Positions 45,075-53,580 of a stretch of 64,000 nucleotides of DNA are shown here, piece after piece. The position numbers were made by a program, and so were the translations under genes. The DNA comes from DAHUYF01 sp035945115 (lineage in GTDB: Bacteria; Pseudomonadota; Alphaproteobacteria; ATCC43930; CGMCC-115725), in assembly GCA_035945115.1 (NCBI GenBank), contig DASZAN010000002.1:1-64000 (forward strand), written 5' to 3'. Every line of letters starts with the position of its first letter. Positions within the stretch are counted from its first letter, which is position 1. The notes below the pieces were generated by a model. That model was not told the DNA's origin, made no database searches, and saw nothing but the letters and a program-made list of their open reading frames with translations.

Positions 45075-46505
45075 ATGTTCGACATCGTCATTTCCGGCGG
45101 CACCGCCGTCCTGCCCTCGGGTCCTGAGCGGGCCGACATCGCCATCCTCGGCGAGCGTATCGCCGCGATCGGCGCCCCCGGCAGCCTCGTTGCCATCGGC
45201 GCGCATCGGGTCGTCGATGCCGCCGAGCAAATCATCATACCCGGCGGCATCGATCCGCATGTCCATTGCTCCTGGCCCATTCCGATGCCGGGCCAGCCGC
45301 AGCCGCAATTGAGTGGCCCGCCCGCGCAAGTGAGCCGCGCCGCCTTGCATGGCGGCACTACCACGCTCCTCGACTTCGCGCTTTGGACGCCGGGTGAGCG
45401 CCTCGGTGCCGCGATCGAACGGCGGCAAAAGGAGTGGGCGGGCGCGTGCCATTGCGACTACGGCTTCCATGTCATGCTGCAAGGCAAGATACCGCCGGAA
45501 ATTCTCGGCGAGCTCGCCGAGGTGGTCGCCGACGGCCACGCCAGCGTCAAGATCTTCACCACCGACATCACGCCGAGCCGCCGCGGCCGCATGATTCAAT
45601 TCGGCGACATCTGGGAAATCCTGAAGGTCCTCGCGCACGCCGGCGGCATCGCCGCCATTCACGCCGAGGACAACGACATCGTCATGCACATGTACGAGAA
45701 GCTCTTCCGCGAGGATCGCACCAGCTTCGAGCACATGGCGGAGGTCCACAACACGCTGTCCGAGGATCTCTCGTTCAATCGCGTCATTCGCCTGGCGGGG
45801 AGTATCGAGGGCGCGGCGCTCTATATGATGCACACCTCGGCCGCGACCGGCGTCCGTGCCATCGCCGAAGCGCGCGCCCGCGGCGTGCCGATCTACGGCG
45901 AGACGCTGCACCAATACCTGCTCTACAGCGCCGAGGACTACAAGCGCCCGGGCGGGCAGATGTATCATACCTACCCCTCGCTCAAATTCCGCGAGGACCA
46001 CGAGGCGCTCTGGGCGGCAACGCGGCGCGGCGCCATTCAGGCCATCGCCACCGACGAGATCTGTTGTCCGCTCAAGGTGAAGCTGCAAGGTCGGCGCATC
46101 GACGACGTCACTGGCGGCAATGCCGGAGTCGAGCCGCGAGTATCTCTGATTTACACCGAGACGGTCGGCAAGCGCGGGCACAACCTACCGGAGTTCGTCG
46201 GCCTCATCTCGACGAATGCCGCGAAGATTCTCGGCCTCTACCCGCGGAAGGGCGTTCTTGCCGTCGGCTCCGACGCCGATATCGTGCTGCTCGACCCCCG
46301 CAAAGCGCGCGTCCTCAAAGCCGGCGATCTTCACGAGGCCGACTATACGCCGTGGGAAGGCCGCTCCGTCGCCGTCTGGCCCTCGATGACGTTGCTGCGC
46401 GGCAAAGTCGTCGTCGAGGATGGCACGTTTCACGGCCAAGCGAACGACGGTCAGTTCATCAAGCGAAAAATCCCTGACGAGATTCGCTCGGGCCCGGTGC
46501 TCTGA
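45075..46505 (+). CDS. Second dihydropyrimidinase/hydantoinase-type amidohydrolase
   Basis: 476 residues starting 11 bp after the GTPase. Metal ligands are His62 and His64 (DPHVHCSW), Lys159 (ASVKIFTTD), a His in AIHAEDND, a His in MMHTSAAT and an Asp in IATDEICC. It is clearly diverged from the product of 42521-43984, so the two probably have different ring substrates. It is likely cotranscribed with the GTPase. Confidence 0.93.
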   Translation: MFDIVISGGTAVLPSGPERADIAILGERIAAIGAPGSLVAIGAHRVVDAAEQIIIPGGIDPHVHCSWPIPMPGQPQPQLSGPPAQVSRAALHGGTTTLLDFALWTPGERLGAAIERRQKEWAGACHCDYGFHVMLQGKIPPEILGELAEVVADGHASVKIFTTDITPSRRGRMIQFGDIWEILKVLAHAGGIAAIHAEDNDIVMHMYEKLFREDRTSFEHMAEVHNTLSEDLSFNRVIRLAGSIEGAALYMMHTSAATGVRAIAEARARGVPIYGETLHQYLLYSAEDYKRPGGQMYHTYPSLKFREDHEALWAATRRGAIQAIATDEICCPLKVKLQGRRIDDVTGGNAGVEPRVSLIYTETVGKRGHNLPEFVGLISTNAAKILGLYPRKGVLAVGSDADIVLLDPRKARVLKAGDLHEADYTPWEGRSVAVWPSMTLLRGKVVVEDGTFHGQANDGQFIKRKIPDEIRSGPVL

Positions 46506-46509
46506 TCGC

Positions 46510-46533
46510 AGTGCCCTCATCGAGGGCGGCACT
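46510..46533 (+). terminator. Weak hairpin after the hydantoinase operon
   Basis: AGTGCCCTC and GAGGGCGGCACT pair around ATC with a two-base bulge. There is no U-tract, so termination is only possible, not clear. Confidence 0.3.
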
Positions 46534-46719
46534 ATACCGCGCACAGATCGAAGGCATCGCGCCATCGCGCGCATTTTACGAAAATTCTACTAAAAGGCCG
46601 GGCGAAAGTTCTGGGGCATGCGCGGCGGATGGTTTCTAATCGGTTAAGCCGAAGAAGGAGACGCTGGTGAGACGCACTCGCTCACACAGCCGAAACTCGT
46701 CATCCGACTCGGAGGGACC

Positions 46720-47709
46720 ATGCCCGAACTTTTCGTTCGACGGATTTACCGCCCGTCTTTCATCCGGCGCTTTTATGGATTTGCTGTCGCGAGCTGCCTT
46801 GGTTTGTCGCTCGCGACCGTTGGCGGCTGCACGACGCGGATGGATGACATGGCGATGCCGATGGTCCCGACCGCACCGACATCACTGACGGAGATCGCGG
46901 TCGTACCCTTGGCGCCACCCGAGCAAGAGGACGCGCAACCCCAACCGACCCCGGATGTGCAAACGATCGTTGGCGTCAATCGAAACATCCAACGCGCGAT
47001 CCGGGATGCGACGGACGCGGTTGGTACCGACAGCACCTATCTCATGGTCGTCGCCGCGAGAGAGTCGAGCTTCGATCCGCGAAAGCGCGCCCATCGAACC
47101 AGTGCAACGGGCCTCTATCAGTTCACCCAGAAGACATGGTTGCGATCGGTTCGCGCGTTCGGTGAAAGACATGGCCTTGGAGAGTACGCAAGACAGATTG
47201 TCGTTGATGAACGCGGCGCGGTTTCGATGCGCAACGGAGCGGCTCGCGCCAAGTTGCTGCGGCTCCGTGCCGATCCGCAAATCTCGGCATTGATGGCGGC
47301 CGAACTTGCGCGCGACAACGAGCAGCGCCTCACGCTTAAGCTGGGCCGTCCGGTCGCACCGGCAGAAATCTATATGGCCCATCTGCTGGGCGTAAATGAA
47401 GCGGCGCGCGTCATTGAGAAAGCTCGCTCCGCGCCGCAGACCCCAGGTGCCCGGCTGCTGCCGGCCGCCGCGCGGTCCAATCCGGATCTCTTTAGACCCC
47501 ACGGCCATGTCACCTCCGCAAAAGCGCTGGTCAGCAAAATAGCCGGGCACTACCAGCGCCAAGAGCTGCGGTTCGCGCAGCAGATCAATTCGAAGAGTAC
47601 GCGCGTGCCGTGGCAAACCAACGTCCCCGATGCGCCGCGCCGTGATCGATCCGGAGATGCGGCGCCGCTCCATAAGGGCAGTTTGTCGCTCGCATCAACA
47701 GCGCCTTAG
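46720..47709 (+). CDS. Lipoprotein with lytic transglycosylase-like (lysozyme-fold) domain
   Basis: 329 residues. A signal ends in the lipobox VGGC (near residue 37), followed by a Pro-rich linker. From about residue 95 there is an SLT-like domain: MVVAARESSFDP with the expected catalytic Glu, SATGLYQFTQKTWL, and AEIYMAHLLGVNEAARVI. It would act on peptidoglycan in the periplasm. The GGAGGGACC ribosome site is strong. Downstream is a rho-independent terminator. Confidence 0.9.
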   Translation: MPELFVRRIYRPSFIRRFYGFAVASCLGLSLATVGGCTTRMDDMAMPMVPTAPTSLTEIAVVPLAPPEQEDAQPQPTPDVQTIVGVNRNIQRAIRDATDAVGTDSTYLMVVAARESSFDPRKRAHRTSATGLYQFTQKTWLRSVRAFGERHGLGEYARQIVVDERGAVSMRNGAARAKLLRLRADPQISALMAAELARDNEQRLTLKLGRPVAPAEIYMAHLLGVNEAARVIEKARSAPQTPGARLLPAAARSNPDLFRPHGHVTSAKALVSKIAGHYQRQELRFAQQINSKSTRVPWQTNVPDAPRRDRSGDAAPLHKGSLSLASTAP

Positions 47710-47781
47710 CTCGTCCGAGCCGCCGCTGCGATCCGACGCACGCGGACTGACGACGAAACATAAGACCGCATGATCCCCATA

Positions 47782-47807
47782 AGCCCCGCTCTGGCGGGGC
47801 TTTTCTT
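47782..47807 (+). terminator. Rho-independent terminator
   Basis: AGCCCCGC-TCTG-GCGGGGCT followed by TTTCTTTT, about 70 bp after the lysozyme-like lipoprotein stop. It is a strong GC hairpin with a U-rich tail. Confidence 0.9.
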
Positions 47808-47939
47808 TTGCCGACCCGCTTCTAGCTCATCTCAGAGGCGCCAAATCCGCGCCTTTTCGTCCGCTTATCGCTGATCGCCGCGACGCGCCCTGATCGAAGC
47901 CAAGCTGATCTCGTCGCCCATCGGTTGCCGGAGGTTCTT

Positions 47940-48224
47940 TTGCGTCATTTTAGGTTGCAGCGACCCGAAAAACCGAGGCCAGGAAACCCGCCACGCCATC
48001 CCGATCCCGATGATCCCTCTCCTGTTGAGGAACCGCCGCGCCCCATCCAGCCGCCGCCGGATCGGCCCCCACCGCCACCGATGCAGGTGTCAAACGTGAG
48101 GTGGTCGGAACGAACGATGAGCCAAGGCCGTTTAGGACTGCCTGTCTCACATGTGACGGAGGTAGAATGCACCGGGTCAGAACCATCGCCGCGATCGTCG
48201 GCATGTTGTCGGTCGTTTCGCTGA
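47940..48224 (+). CDS. Possible small proline-rich protein
   Basis: 94 residues from TTG 47940 with CGGAGG five bases upstream. The first half is strongly biased (PPRHPDPDDPSPVEEPPRPI, DRPPPPP), like small proline-rich proteins seen in rhizobia. The last 58 bases overlap the next gene in another frame, and that part does not look coding. The true end, or the gene itself, is uncertain. Confidence 0.35.
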   Translation: MRHFRLQRPEKPRPGNPPRHPDPDDPSPVEEPPRPIQPPPDRPPPPPMQVSNVRWSERTMSQGRLGLPVSHVTEVECTGSEPSPRSSACCRSFR

Positions 48225-48523
48225 CGCCCGCATACGCTCAGGGTCAACCGACGACAGCCGCCATCTCGGATCAGAAGCTTGACCAGGCCGCTGCCGCAAT
48301 GGCGCGCGTCAATAGCCTCCACAGGAGCTATCAAGAGAAGCTCACACAAGCGCCGCCCGATCAGCAGAATAGCGTCATCGCTGAAGCCAGCAACGCCCTC
48401 CAAGAAGCCGTGACGGAGCAAGGTCTCTCGATCGATGAGTACAACACGATCATCAAAACCGCTCAGAACGACCCTGCCGTTCGCGATAAGCTCGTTCAGC
48501 GCCTAGCAGCTCCGAAAGAATAG
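48167..48523 (+). CDS. DUF4168-like secreted protein
   Basis: 118 residues from ATG 48167 with an ACGGAGG ribosome site. A signal peptide (TIAAIVGMLSVVSLTPAYA) precedes a small helical domain ending in GLSIDEYNTIIKTAQNDPAV, which matches DUF4168 proteins. These are periplasmic proteins of unknown function. Confidence 0.85.
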   Translation: MHRVRTIAAIVGMLSVVSLTPAYAQGQPTTAAISDQKLDQAAAAMARVNSLHRSYQEKLTQAPPDQQNSVIAEASNALQEAVTEQGLSIDEYNTIIKTAQNDPAVRDKLVQRLAAPKE

Positions 48524-48635
48524 TGTCCGCCAAGCCGTCGGTTGCCGCTGACGGGGTGCGTTATCGAGGCGCTCCGCGGACATCTTCGGTTTCGGGGCGT
48601 TTCCTCCTGTAAATGGCAGGAGGACTGACGGTCTG

Positions 48636-48950
48636 ATGGCGCGTCCGGCGAAGATCATCGGCACCGCCCGGCTGATCGTGGCGAAGTACGGCAAGGCGGG
48701 GCCCACCATCGCGAGGCGGCGCGCACGGCAAGCAGTGCGGCGACGCGACGAGGCCGCTGCTTCCGCATGGACGGCGATTGCTCGCGCGGCGGATGTCGTG
48801 CTCGAGCCGCCGCCGGACGATCGCGCGTCGCTCTCCGACGTGCTCGACGGCGCGGTGACCGGGCAGGTGATGAAGGCTTACGGGGTCGACCGCGAGCAGG
48901 TCGAGCAGCTGATGCGAGAGGCGAAGGAACGTCGCGACGGCGAAGAATAA
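48636..48950 (+). CDS. Hypothetical small basic protein
   Basis: 104 residues. The N-terminus is very basic (ARRRARQAVRRRDEAA) and the C-terminal half is an amphipathic helix (VDREQVEQLMREAKERRDG). No family was recognised. AGGAGGA lies about 13 bases before the ATG. Confidence 0.6.
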   Translation: MARPAKIIGTARLIVAKYGKAGPTIARRRARQAVRRRDEAAASAWTAIARAADVVLEPPPDDRASLSDVLDGAVTGQVMKAYGVDREQVEQLMREAKERRDGEE

Positions 48951-49055
48951 CATTCCCCGTAAAGGAACCGGCAACGGGTTCGAGCCGGTGGCATCGCCGA
49001 TTTTCGCGGGCTACGTCATTGACGTGAATGAGGGCCCGCGCTCTAAATTCGACCT

Positions 49056-49268
49056 ATGGCAAAGCACACCGTTGAGCCGGGACAGCATTACCGCCGCGTC
49101 CGGCCCGGCGCCTACCGTCCAGCGGGGTCCGAGTGGATCGTGGAAGCGGTGCAGACGGATGCCCAGGGCATCCGTCACGCGCGCCTCGTCAACGCCGCGG
49201 ACCGGACCGAGCGCAAGACGCTCGCCGCCGACGTGCTCGCCGACCCCGCGCGTTTCGAGGAGGTATAG
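49056..49268 (+). CDS. Hypothetical small protein
   Basis: 70 residues, MAKHTVEPGQHYRRVRPG... It has a compact beta-rich look (SEWIVEAVQTDAQGIRHARL) and ends with LADPARFEEV. Coding is supported by composition and its compact start-to-stop fit. The function is unknown. Confidence 0.6.
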   Translation: MAKHTVEPGQHYRRVRPGAYRPAGSEWIVEAVQTDAQGIRHARLVNAADRTERKTLAADVLADPARFEEV

Positions 49269-49321
49269 CCTCACACGCGCTCGTGCTTGTCGCCGCGCGC
49301 GCGCTGGGTTAAGGCGGGACG

Positions 49322-49945
49322 ATGCGAAAGCTCTACCACAGCTATCTCTCCCCCTATGCGCGCCGGGTCCTGATCGTTCTCGCCGAGAAGGGTCTGGAGC
49401 ACGAGCGGGAAAAGCACATGTTTGCTCGCGAGTTCGCCGGGCTGTCGTCGATCAATCCTTGTCTGCTCCTCCCCGTGTTCATCGACGGCGACGTGCATCT
49501 CTGGGGGTCCAACCTGATCATCGAGTATCTCTTGAAGACCTATAGCGGCATCGCCCCCGGCGCAGCGGCGCCGCCGCTTGCCGCCGCCATGACGCGCCCC
49601 GACCATCATTGGGAGGATGCCCGAGTCCTGGCCACCCTCGAGACGATGACCGACAGCATCATGAACCTCAGGCAGATGAAGATGAGCGGGTTCGAGCCCG
49701 ATCAGGTCGCTTATCTGCGCCGCCAATGCGATCGCATCGACCACTGCCTGGACTGGCTTGAGCAGAATGCCACCGGGGACGGTTTCGCGCCCGGCGAGTT
49801 CTCGATCATGGACGTGAATCTGATTTGCGCCCTCGGCAACGTCGACAACCACAAGAGCTTCGAATGGCGGGGCCGACCAACCCTGGAGGCCATCGTCGCC
49901 CGATATTCCGCGCGCCCTTCGGTGAGGGCGACCGCCAAGGAATGA
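49322..49945 (+). CDS. Glutathione S-transferase family protein
   Basis: 207 residues. The N-terminal thioredoxin-like domain starts MRKLYHSYLSPYARRVLIVL with a Ser-x-Tyr-Ala-Arg-Arg active-site region; the family contact LLPVFIDGD..LWGSNLIIEYL follows near residue 55. The C-terminal helical domain holds GEFSIMDVNLICALG. It probably conjugates or reduces substrates with glutathione in the cytosol. Confidence 0.88.
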   Translation: MRKLYHSYLSPYARRVLIVLAEKGLEHEREKHMFAREFAGLSSINPCLLLPVFIDGDVHLWGSNLIIEYLLKTYSGIAPGAAAPPLAAAMTRPDHHWEDARVLATLETMTDSIMNLRQMKMSGFEPDQVAYLRRQCDRIDHCLDWLEQNATGDGFAPGEFSIMDVNLICALGNVDNHKSFEWRGRPTLEAIVARYSARPSVRATAKE

Positions 49946-50021
49946 GGGTGGCCGACCCAAGGTGCTCTTTGTGACTGTCGCCCGCGCGGTCGCGGGCCGA
50001 TGGGCTGAATAGTCGGAAAAC

Positions 50022-50038
50022 TGGTGCCGACGCGCAGG
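50022..50038. repeat. 17-bp direct repeat of a tRNA-Thr 3' end, possible attachment scar
   Basis: TGGTGCCGACGCGCAGG is identical to 52110-52126. On the minus strand it reads as the T-stem/acceptor end plus CCA of tRNA-Thr. The surrounding 328 bases (49946-50273) hold no gene that I can support. Confidence 0.7.
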
Positions 50039-50273
50039 GACAAACCCAGCATAAGCGCATCGAGTGGCGCCGACCATCGCACTGTCTCGATTTATCTCAA
50101 CACCGTCGCGAAAAGGTTCGGCGTGATATCGTGTCGCTCCCGCCGCCACCAAGCGCGCATACGCCAGCGTGCGGGGGAAAATTTGCGGGAGCACGTCGGG
50201 ATGTTCAAGAACAAGACGGCATTCATTCTGGGGGCTAGTGCGAGTTGCCGCGCCATGAAGATGCAAAACTCTT

Positions 50274-51038
50274 CTATTTTGCAGCCGGCGTTTTCGGCGA
50301 AGGTGACGCGGGACCAGACTGGCATCTCCCGAGGTCCACAAATGCGATCAGAACCGGAAATTTGCTAGAATGAATCGAGCCGTCCCTAGAAGAATAGAAG
50401 CTCAGCGCGGCCTGCGCCTTCACCGTCGCTACGCGCAACGGAACTGGTTGAGTAAGCGCATAATGTTCACTGACCTGTCGGAGGGCAGGGTTGTTCTCCG
50501 AAAAGAAGATCATTCCAAAACATGCCTCCGGCGATAGCGCATCGGCAGTCGCCGCATGGTCCAAGAACGGACGACCATCCCCATTGGGAGTTCCGACAAA
50601 GCCCCCCTTCATCATCGGCTCATCATCAATGAATGTGTAGAACGCCCGGTTTTCTATTGTTTGACCGATTTGCCTACTGACGCTTTCAGGCCGGCCGTTC
50701 TGTTCCCAGTGAATTTCTACCCGAGATAAGAGAGCGGTCCCACTCCCGGAATTAAGAAACAAGGCTTTGCCAGGAAGCGTTAACTCAACGACCTTTATAT
50801 CGTCTTTCCACGAGAGGATTGAGTAGAGTTCGACGCCTTTGGAGAAGACGAAAGCAATGCCGGTTGCAAGCAGCGTTATAAAGCCGGCTATGCTTGCGCC
50901 AAACGTAAGTCCGTTTCTCCATTTGTCTTGCCAGGATTTGCATGTCGGGCATATCCGAGCACCCGCCCTAATTAGGTCGCGACAGACGATGCATTGGACT
51001 TTTGCTTCTGATTGATCAGCGGAGGCAGCTATCGTCAT
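50274..51038 (-). CDS. Zinc-ribbon membrane protein of unknown function
   Basis: 254 residues. Four cysteines, CIVC near residue 16 and CPTC near 30, form a zinc ribbon. One membrane helix follows at about 45-66 (LTFGASIAGFITLLATGIAF). The remainder (about 185 residues) is probably a periplasmic or cytosolic beta-rich domain. Its composition is lower in GC than the neighbours. It starts 21 bp after the AbiJ-like gene, forming a two-gene cassette between tRNA-like repeats. Confidence 0.75.
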   Translation of the reverse strand: MTIAASADQSEAKVQCIVCRDLIRAGARICPTCKSWQDKWRNGLTFGASIAGFITLLATGIAFVFSKGVELYSILSWKDDIKVVELTLPGKALFLNSGSGTALLSRVEIHWEQNGRPESVSRQIGQTIENRAFYTFIDDEPMMKGGFVGTPNGDGRPFLDHAATADALSPEACFGMIFFSENNPALRQVSEHYALTQPVPLRVATVKAQAALSFYSSRDGSIHSSKFPVLIAFVDLGRCQSGPASPSPKTPAAK

Positions 51039-51059
51039 CCTTCAGCGCCGCTCGGCGGC

Positions 51060-52002
51060 TCAATTCGTCGCGCCGATCTTATGCGCGCTCATCGCCAGCA
51101 CGATGTTCGCAGCCGTGAGGTGGATTGCATACGATGCGATGTAGAGCGGAACGGCTGGCGCGGTGGGATCATCGCCATGACCGCCCGCATTATTTCTCAC
51201 TTCAGGCAGGCCGGTCTTCAGCATCGCGATGTAGGTGTCCATTCCCGCGCTGAGATAGACGGGGAAGAGGCCATTCTTCCGAACGGTGGTGACAAGGTCA
51301 CTGGCGCGAGCCCCCTTCGGGTATTCCCAACGTCGGGATGCAAATCGCTTTCAGCGTGCTCTCGAACGCACGGTTCGCCGCTACGACCGCGTCCTTGGCT
51401 TTGCCCTCTCGATAGTGCCGATGAGCGGTCATGAACTCTTCGTTCGCCTTCTCAAAGCCGGGCTCAGCTAAGAGTGCGAGCGCTGGGCGCACGACTTGGG
51501 CGTGGACGTATTGATCGTCGATACGGATGATCTCGCCGTTGCGGAATTCGTAACCAAACGCGTTCTCTCGGAAGCGATCATTGATCTCAGCCAGAGCATC
51601 GTCCGCGTCTTGGGTCGCGCCGCACGCTTCCCTTTGGTTGCGGGCACCGTGTGCCGCCATGTGCGATAACATGCGGCAAGCAACTTCGACCGCTGAGAGC
51701 CAGCCGTCGAGCTCAGCGCTGCCGAGAAATTCGACGCAACGCTCCTTATCGTTCGAGTACTCCCCAGCGGGGAAAGTCTCAAACTCGCGCTCCAAGATGC
51801 CGGCCAGGAGGTTCCAATTTTCGTTCCCACTTAAGTAGTGATGTGGGAAATCCGCTTCCGTCCACGGTCCTAATGAAGCCGCTATGACCATCATGATCTG
51901 TTTGCGCAGAAACGGCGGGACAATGTCGTACTGGTACACATCCGACTGGCCCACCCTCTCGCGAGCCCGTTTCCGCTTAGCAAACGTGTCGAAAGTAGCC
52001 AT
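51060..52002 (-). pseudogene. AbiJ/STM4504-CBY_0614-like protein with a one-base frameshift
   Basis: The N-terminal frame has FDTFAKRKR, DVYQYDIVPPFLRKQI and YHAQ-type segments of the STM4504/CBY_0614 (AbiJ N-terminal domain 4) family, then GYEFRNGEIIRIDDQYVHAQ and AFESTLKAIC. That frame ends early at 51298. The family C-terminus continues in another frame: RKNGLFPVYLSAGMDTYIAM, GLPEVRNNAGGHG and YIASYAIHLTAANIV, to the stop at 51060. Removing one G from the GGG at 51335-51337 joins the two. Intact relatives are linked to abortive phage infection. Confidence 0.8.
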
Positions 52003-52109
52003 CGGCCTACACGCTCATCGTACTACGCCAACTCGTGTCCCCCTACGTGTCCCTGATTGGATAACCAGTCTCTGATCGGGACTATTTCTCACCTAAGTCT
52101 TTGATTTAG

Positions 52110-52155
52110 TGGTGCCGACGCGCAGGATCGAACTGCGGACCTACTGATTACGAAT
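52110..52155 (-). other. tRNA-Thr(CGU) 3' fragment, integrase attachment site
   Basis: On the minus strand this is the anticodon loop with CGU (ATTCGTAATC), the T arm (CGCAG-TTCGATC-CTGCG), the acceptor strand CGTCGGC and ACCA. The 5' half of the tRNA is missing. Truncation inside the anticodon stem is typical of the copy created when a tyrosine integrase inserts an element at a tRNA gene. The integrase gene begins 175 bp away. Confidence 0.85.
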
Positions 52156-52329
52156 AAGGGCTCGGGCTTTTTGACGGGCTTGGAAAGTTTTGGAATAAGG
52201 CTGTAAGCCATTCTTTCTTCTAGCTTTTCTAGTTCGATGACGTTAGAACGGTCCGGCGTAATTTGGATGCCGGGACCTTATTATCGCCTTATTAGTGCGG
52301 AGCGTCCTGGCTTCGTTCTTGAGGCCGTG

Positions 52330-53550
52330 ATGGCGACGAAACCGAGGCTGCACATTACAAAGCGCGCAGTGGATGCGCTGTCCTTTGTCCCGAAGGGCGA
52401 GGCTCAGCGAATACACTGGGATGACGAACTCGCCGGCTTCGGCGTCTGCATCGGCCATTTCTCGAAAAGCTACATTGCACAATGCGACGTGAACGGTCGC
52501 ACGATCCGCATCACCATCGGCAAGCATGGCGTCTTCACGCCAGAGGAGGCAAGGCGTGAGGCGCGCGATTACCTCAACCGCATGGCGCGAGGCGAAGACC
52601 CGCGCGAGACGAAGCGCCGGCAACGCAGCCTGTCGCTGACGCTGGACGAAGCTTGGCACGAGTATCGCGCGGCGCATACGTGGCGGAAGCAAACCGAGAG
52701 TGACTACAGGCGGGTGGTGGAGCACTTTCTAGCCGACTGGCGCAAGCGCCCGTTGGCGGAGATCACGGGCCAGATGGTCTTGGAGCGCCACGCCGACCAC
52801 GCCGCGAGGTATAGCCCCGGCACCGCCACAAGGAACATGCGCGTGTTCCGCGCCATCTATAACTTCGCTATGGTGTCGCACGAGGAGCTACCGCCCAATC
52901 CCACTGCCCGCTTGTCGCGCTTGCGATTGTGGCATCGTGATCAGCGCCGACGCACGTACATTAAATCCGATGATCTGCCGGCGTGGTATGAGGCCGTGAT
53001 GGCGCTTGAGACCCAAGCGGCGCGCGACTACTTACGTCTGGTCCTTTTCACCGGGATGCGCCGCTCGGAGGCGTTGGGTTTGCGCTGGGAGAACGTAGAC
53101 CTATTTGGCAAAACGCTCACCGTGCCGACGACGAAGAACGGCGATCCACTCGTGTTGCCGATGAGCTCGTTCGTCCACGATCTTCTCGCTGAGCGCCGTC
53201 GCGCCAATCCAACGGGCGAGTGGGTATTCCCGGCAGAGAGCGATAGCGGACATCTTGTCGAGCCGAAGAAATGGGTGTCCGCCGCCGCCAAGAATTCGGG
53301 CGTCGCGTTCACGCTCCACGATCTGCGCCGAACCTTCATCACCATCGCTGAAAGCCTTGACATATCGGCATACACCCTCAAGCGCCTGCTCAATCACCGT
53401 GACGGCGGGCGCGACGTGACGGGTGGTTACATTGTGCTCGACGTGGAGCGCCTACGCGGTCCGATGCAGCGCATCTGCGACGTCATCTCGGCGGCATGCA
53501 GGATCACAACGGGTGCAGAAATAGCAACACTAGAGACGAGAAGGCGTTGA
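52330..53550 (+). CDS. Tyrosine-type site-specific integrase
   Basis: 406 residues from ATG 52330. An N-terminal DUF4102-like domain (GFGVCIGHFSKSYIAQ, GVFTPEEARREARDYL) and a core-binding domain precede the catalytic domain. The catalytic residues are Arg244 (FTGMRRSEALGLRW), His330-x-x-Arg333 (LHDLRRTF), His356 and Tyr367 (GGYIVL). It would insert or excise the island at tRNA-Thr. All key residues are present, so it may be active. Confidence 0.93.
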   Translation: MATKPRLHITKRAVDALSFVPKGEAQRIHWDDELAGFGVCIGHFSKSYIAQCDVNGRTIRITIGKHGVFTPEEARREARDYLNRMARGEDPRETKRRQRSLSLTLDEAWHEYRAAHTWRKQTESDYRRVVEHFLADWRKRPLAEITGQMVLERHADHAARYSPGTATRNMRVFRAIYNFAMVSHEELPPNPTARLSRLRLWHRDQRRRTYIKSDDLPAWYEAVMALETQAARDYLRLVLFTGMRRSEALGLRWENVDLFGKTLTVPTTKNGDPLVLPMSSFVHDLLAERRRANPTGEWVFPAESDSGHLVEPKKWVSAAAKNSGVAFTLHDLRRTFITIAESLDISAYTLKRLLNHRDGGRDVTGGYIVLDVERLRGPMQRICDVISAACRITTGAEIATLETRRR

Positions 53551-53580
53551 AATTTGCGCCAAGTCGGTGAGGTCTCCCGG

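Noticed and set aside
47945..48421. Gly-rich minus-strand frame opposite the proline-rich and DUF4168 genes
   Set aside because: Its Gly runs are the complement of the Pro codons; the DUF4168 gene on the plus strand has a signal peptide and ribosome site.
50022..52126. The segment between 17-bp repeats as a transposon
   Set aside because: No transposase and no terminal inverted repeats; the repeats are tRNA-Thr 3' ends, which fits integrase attachment sites.
52110..52155. A functional tRNA-Thr gene
   Set aside because: The 5' half (acceptor, D arm and 5' anticodon stem) is absent, so it cannot fold as a tRNA.
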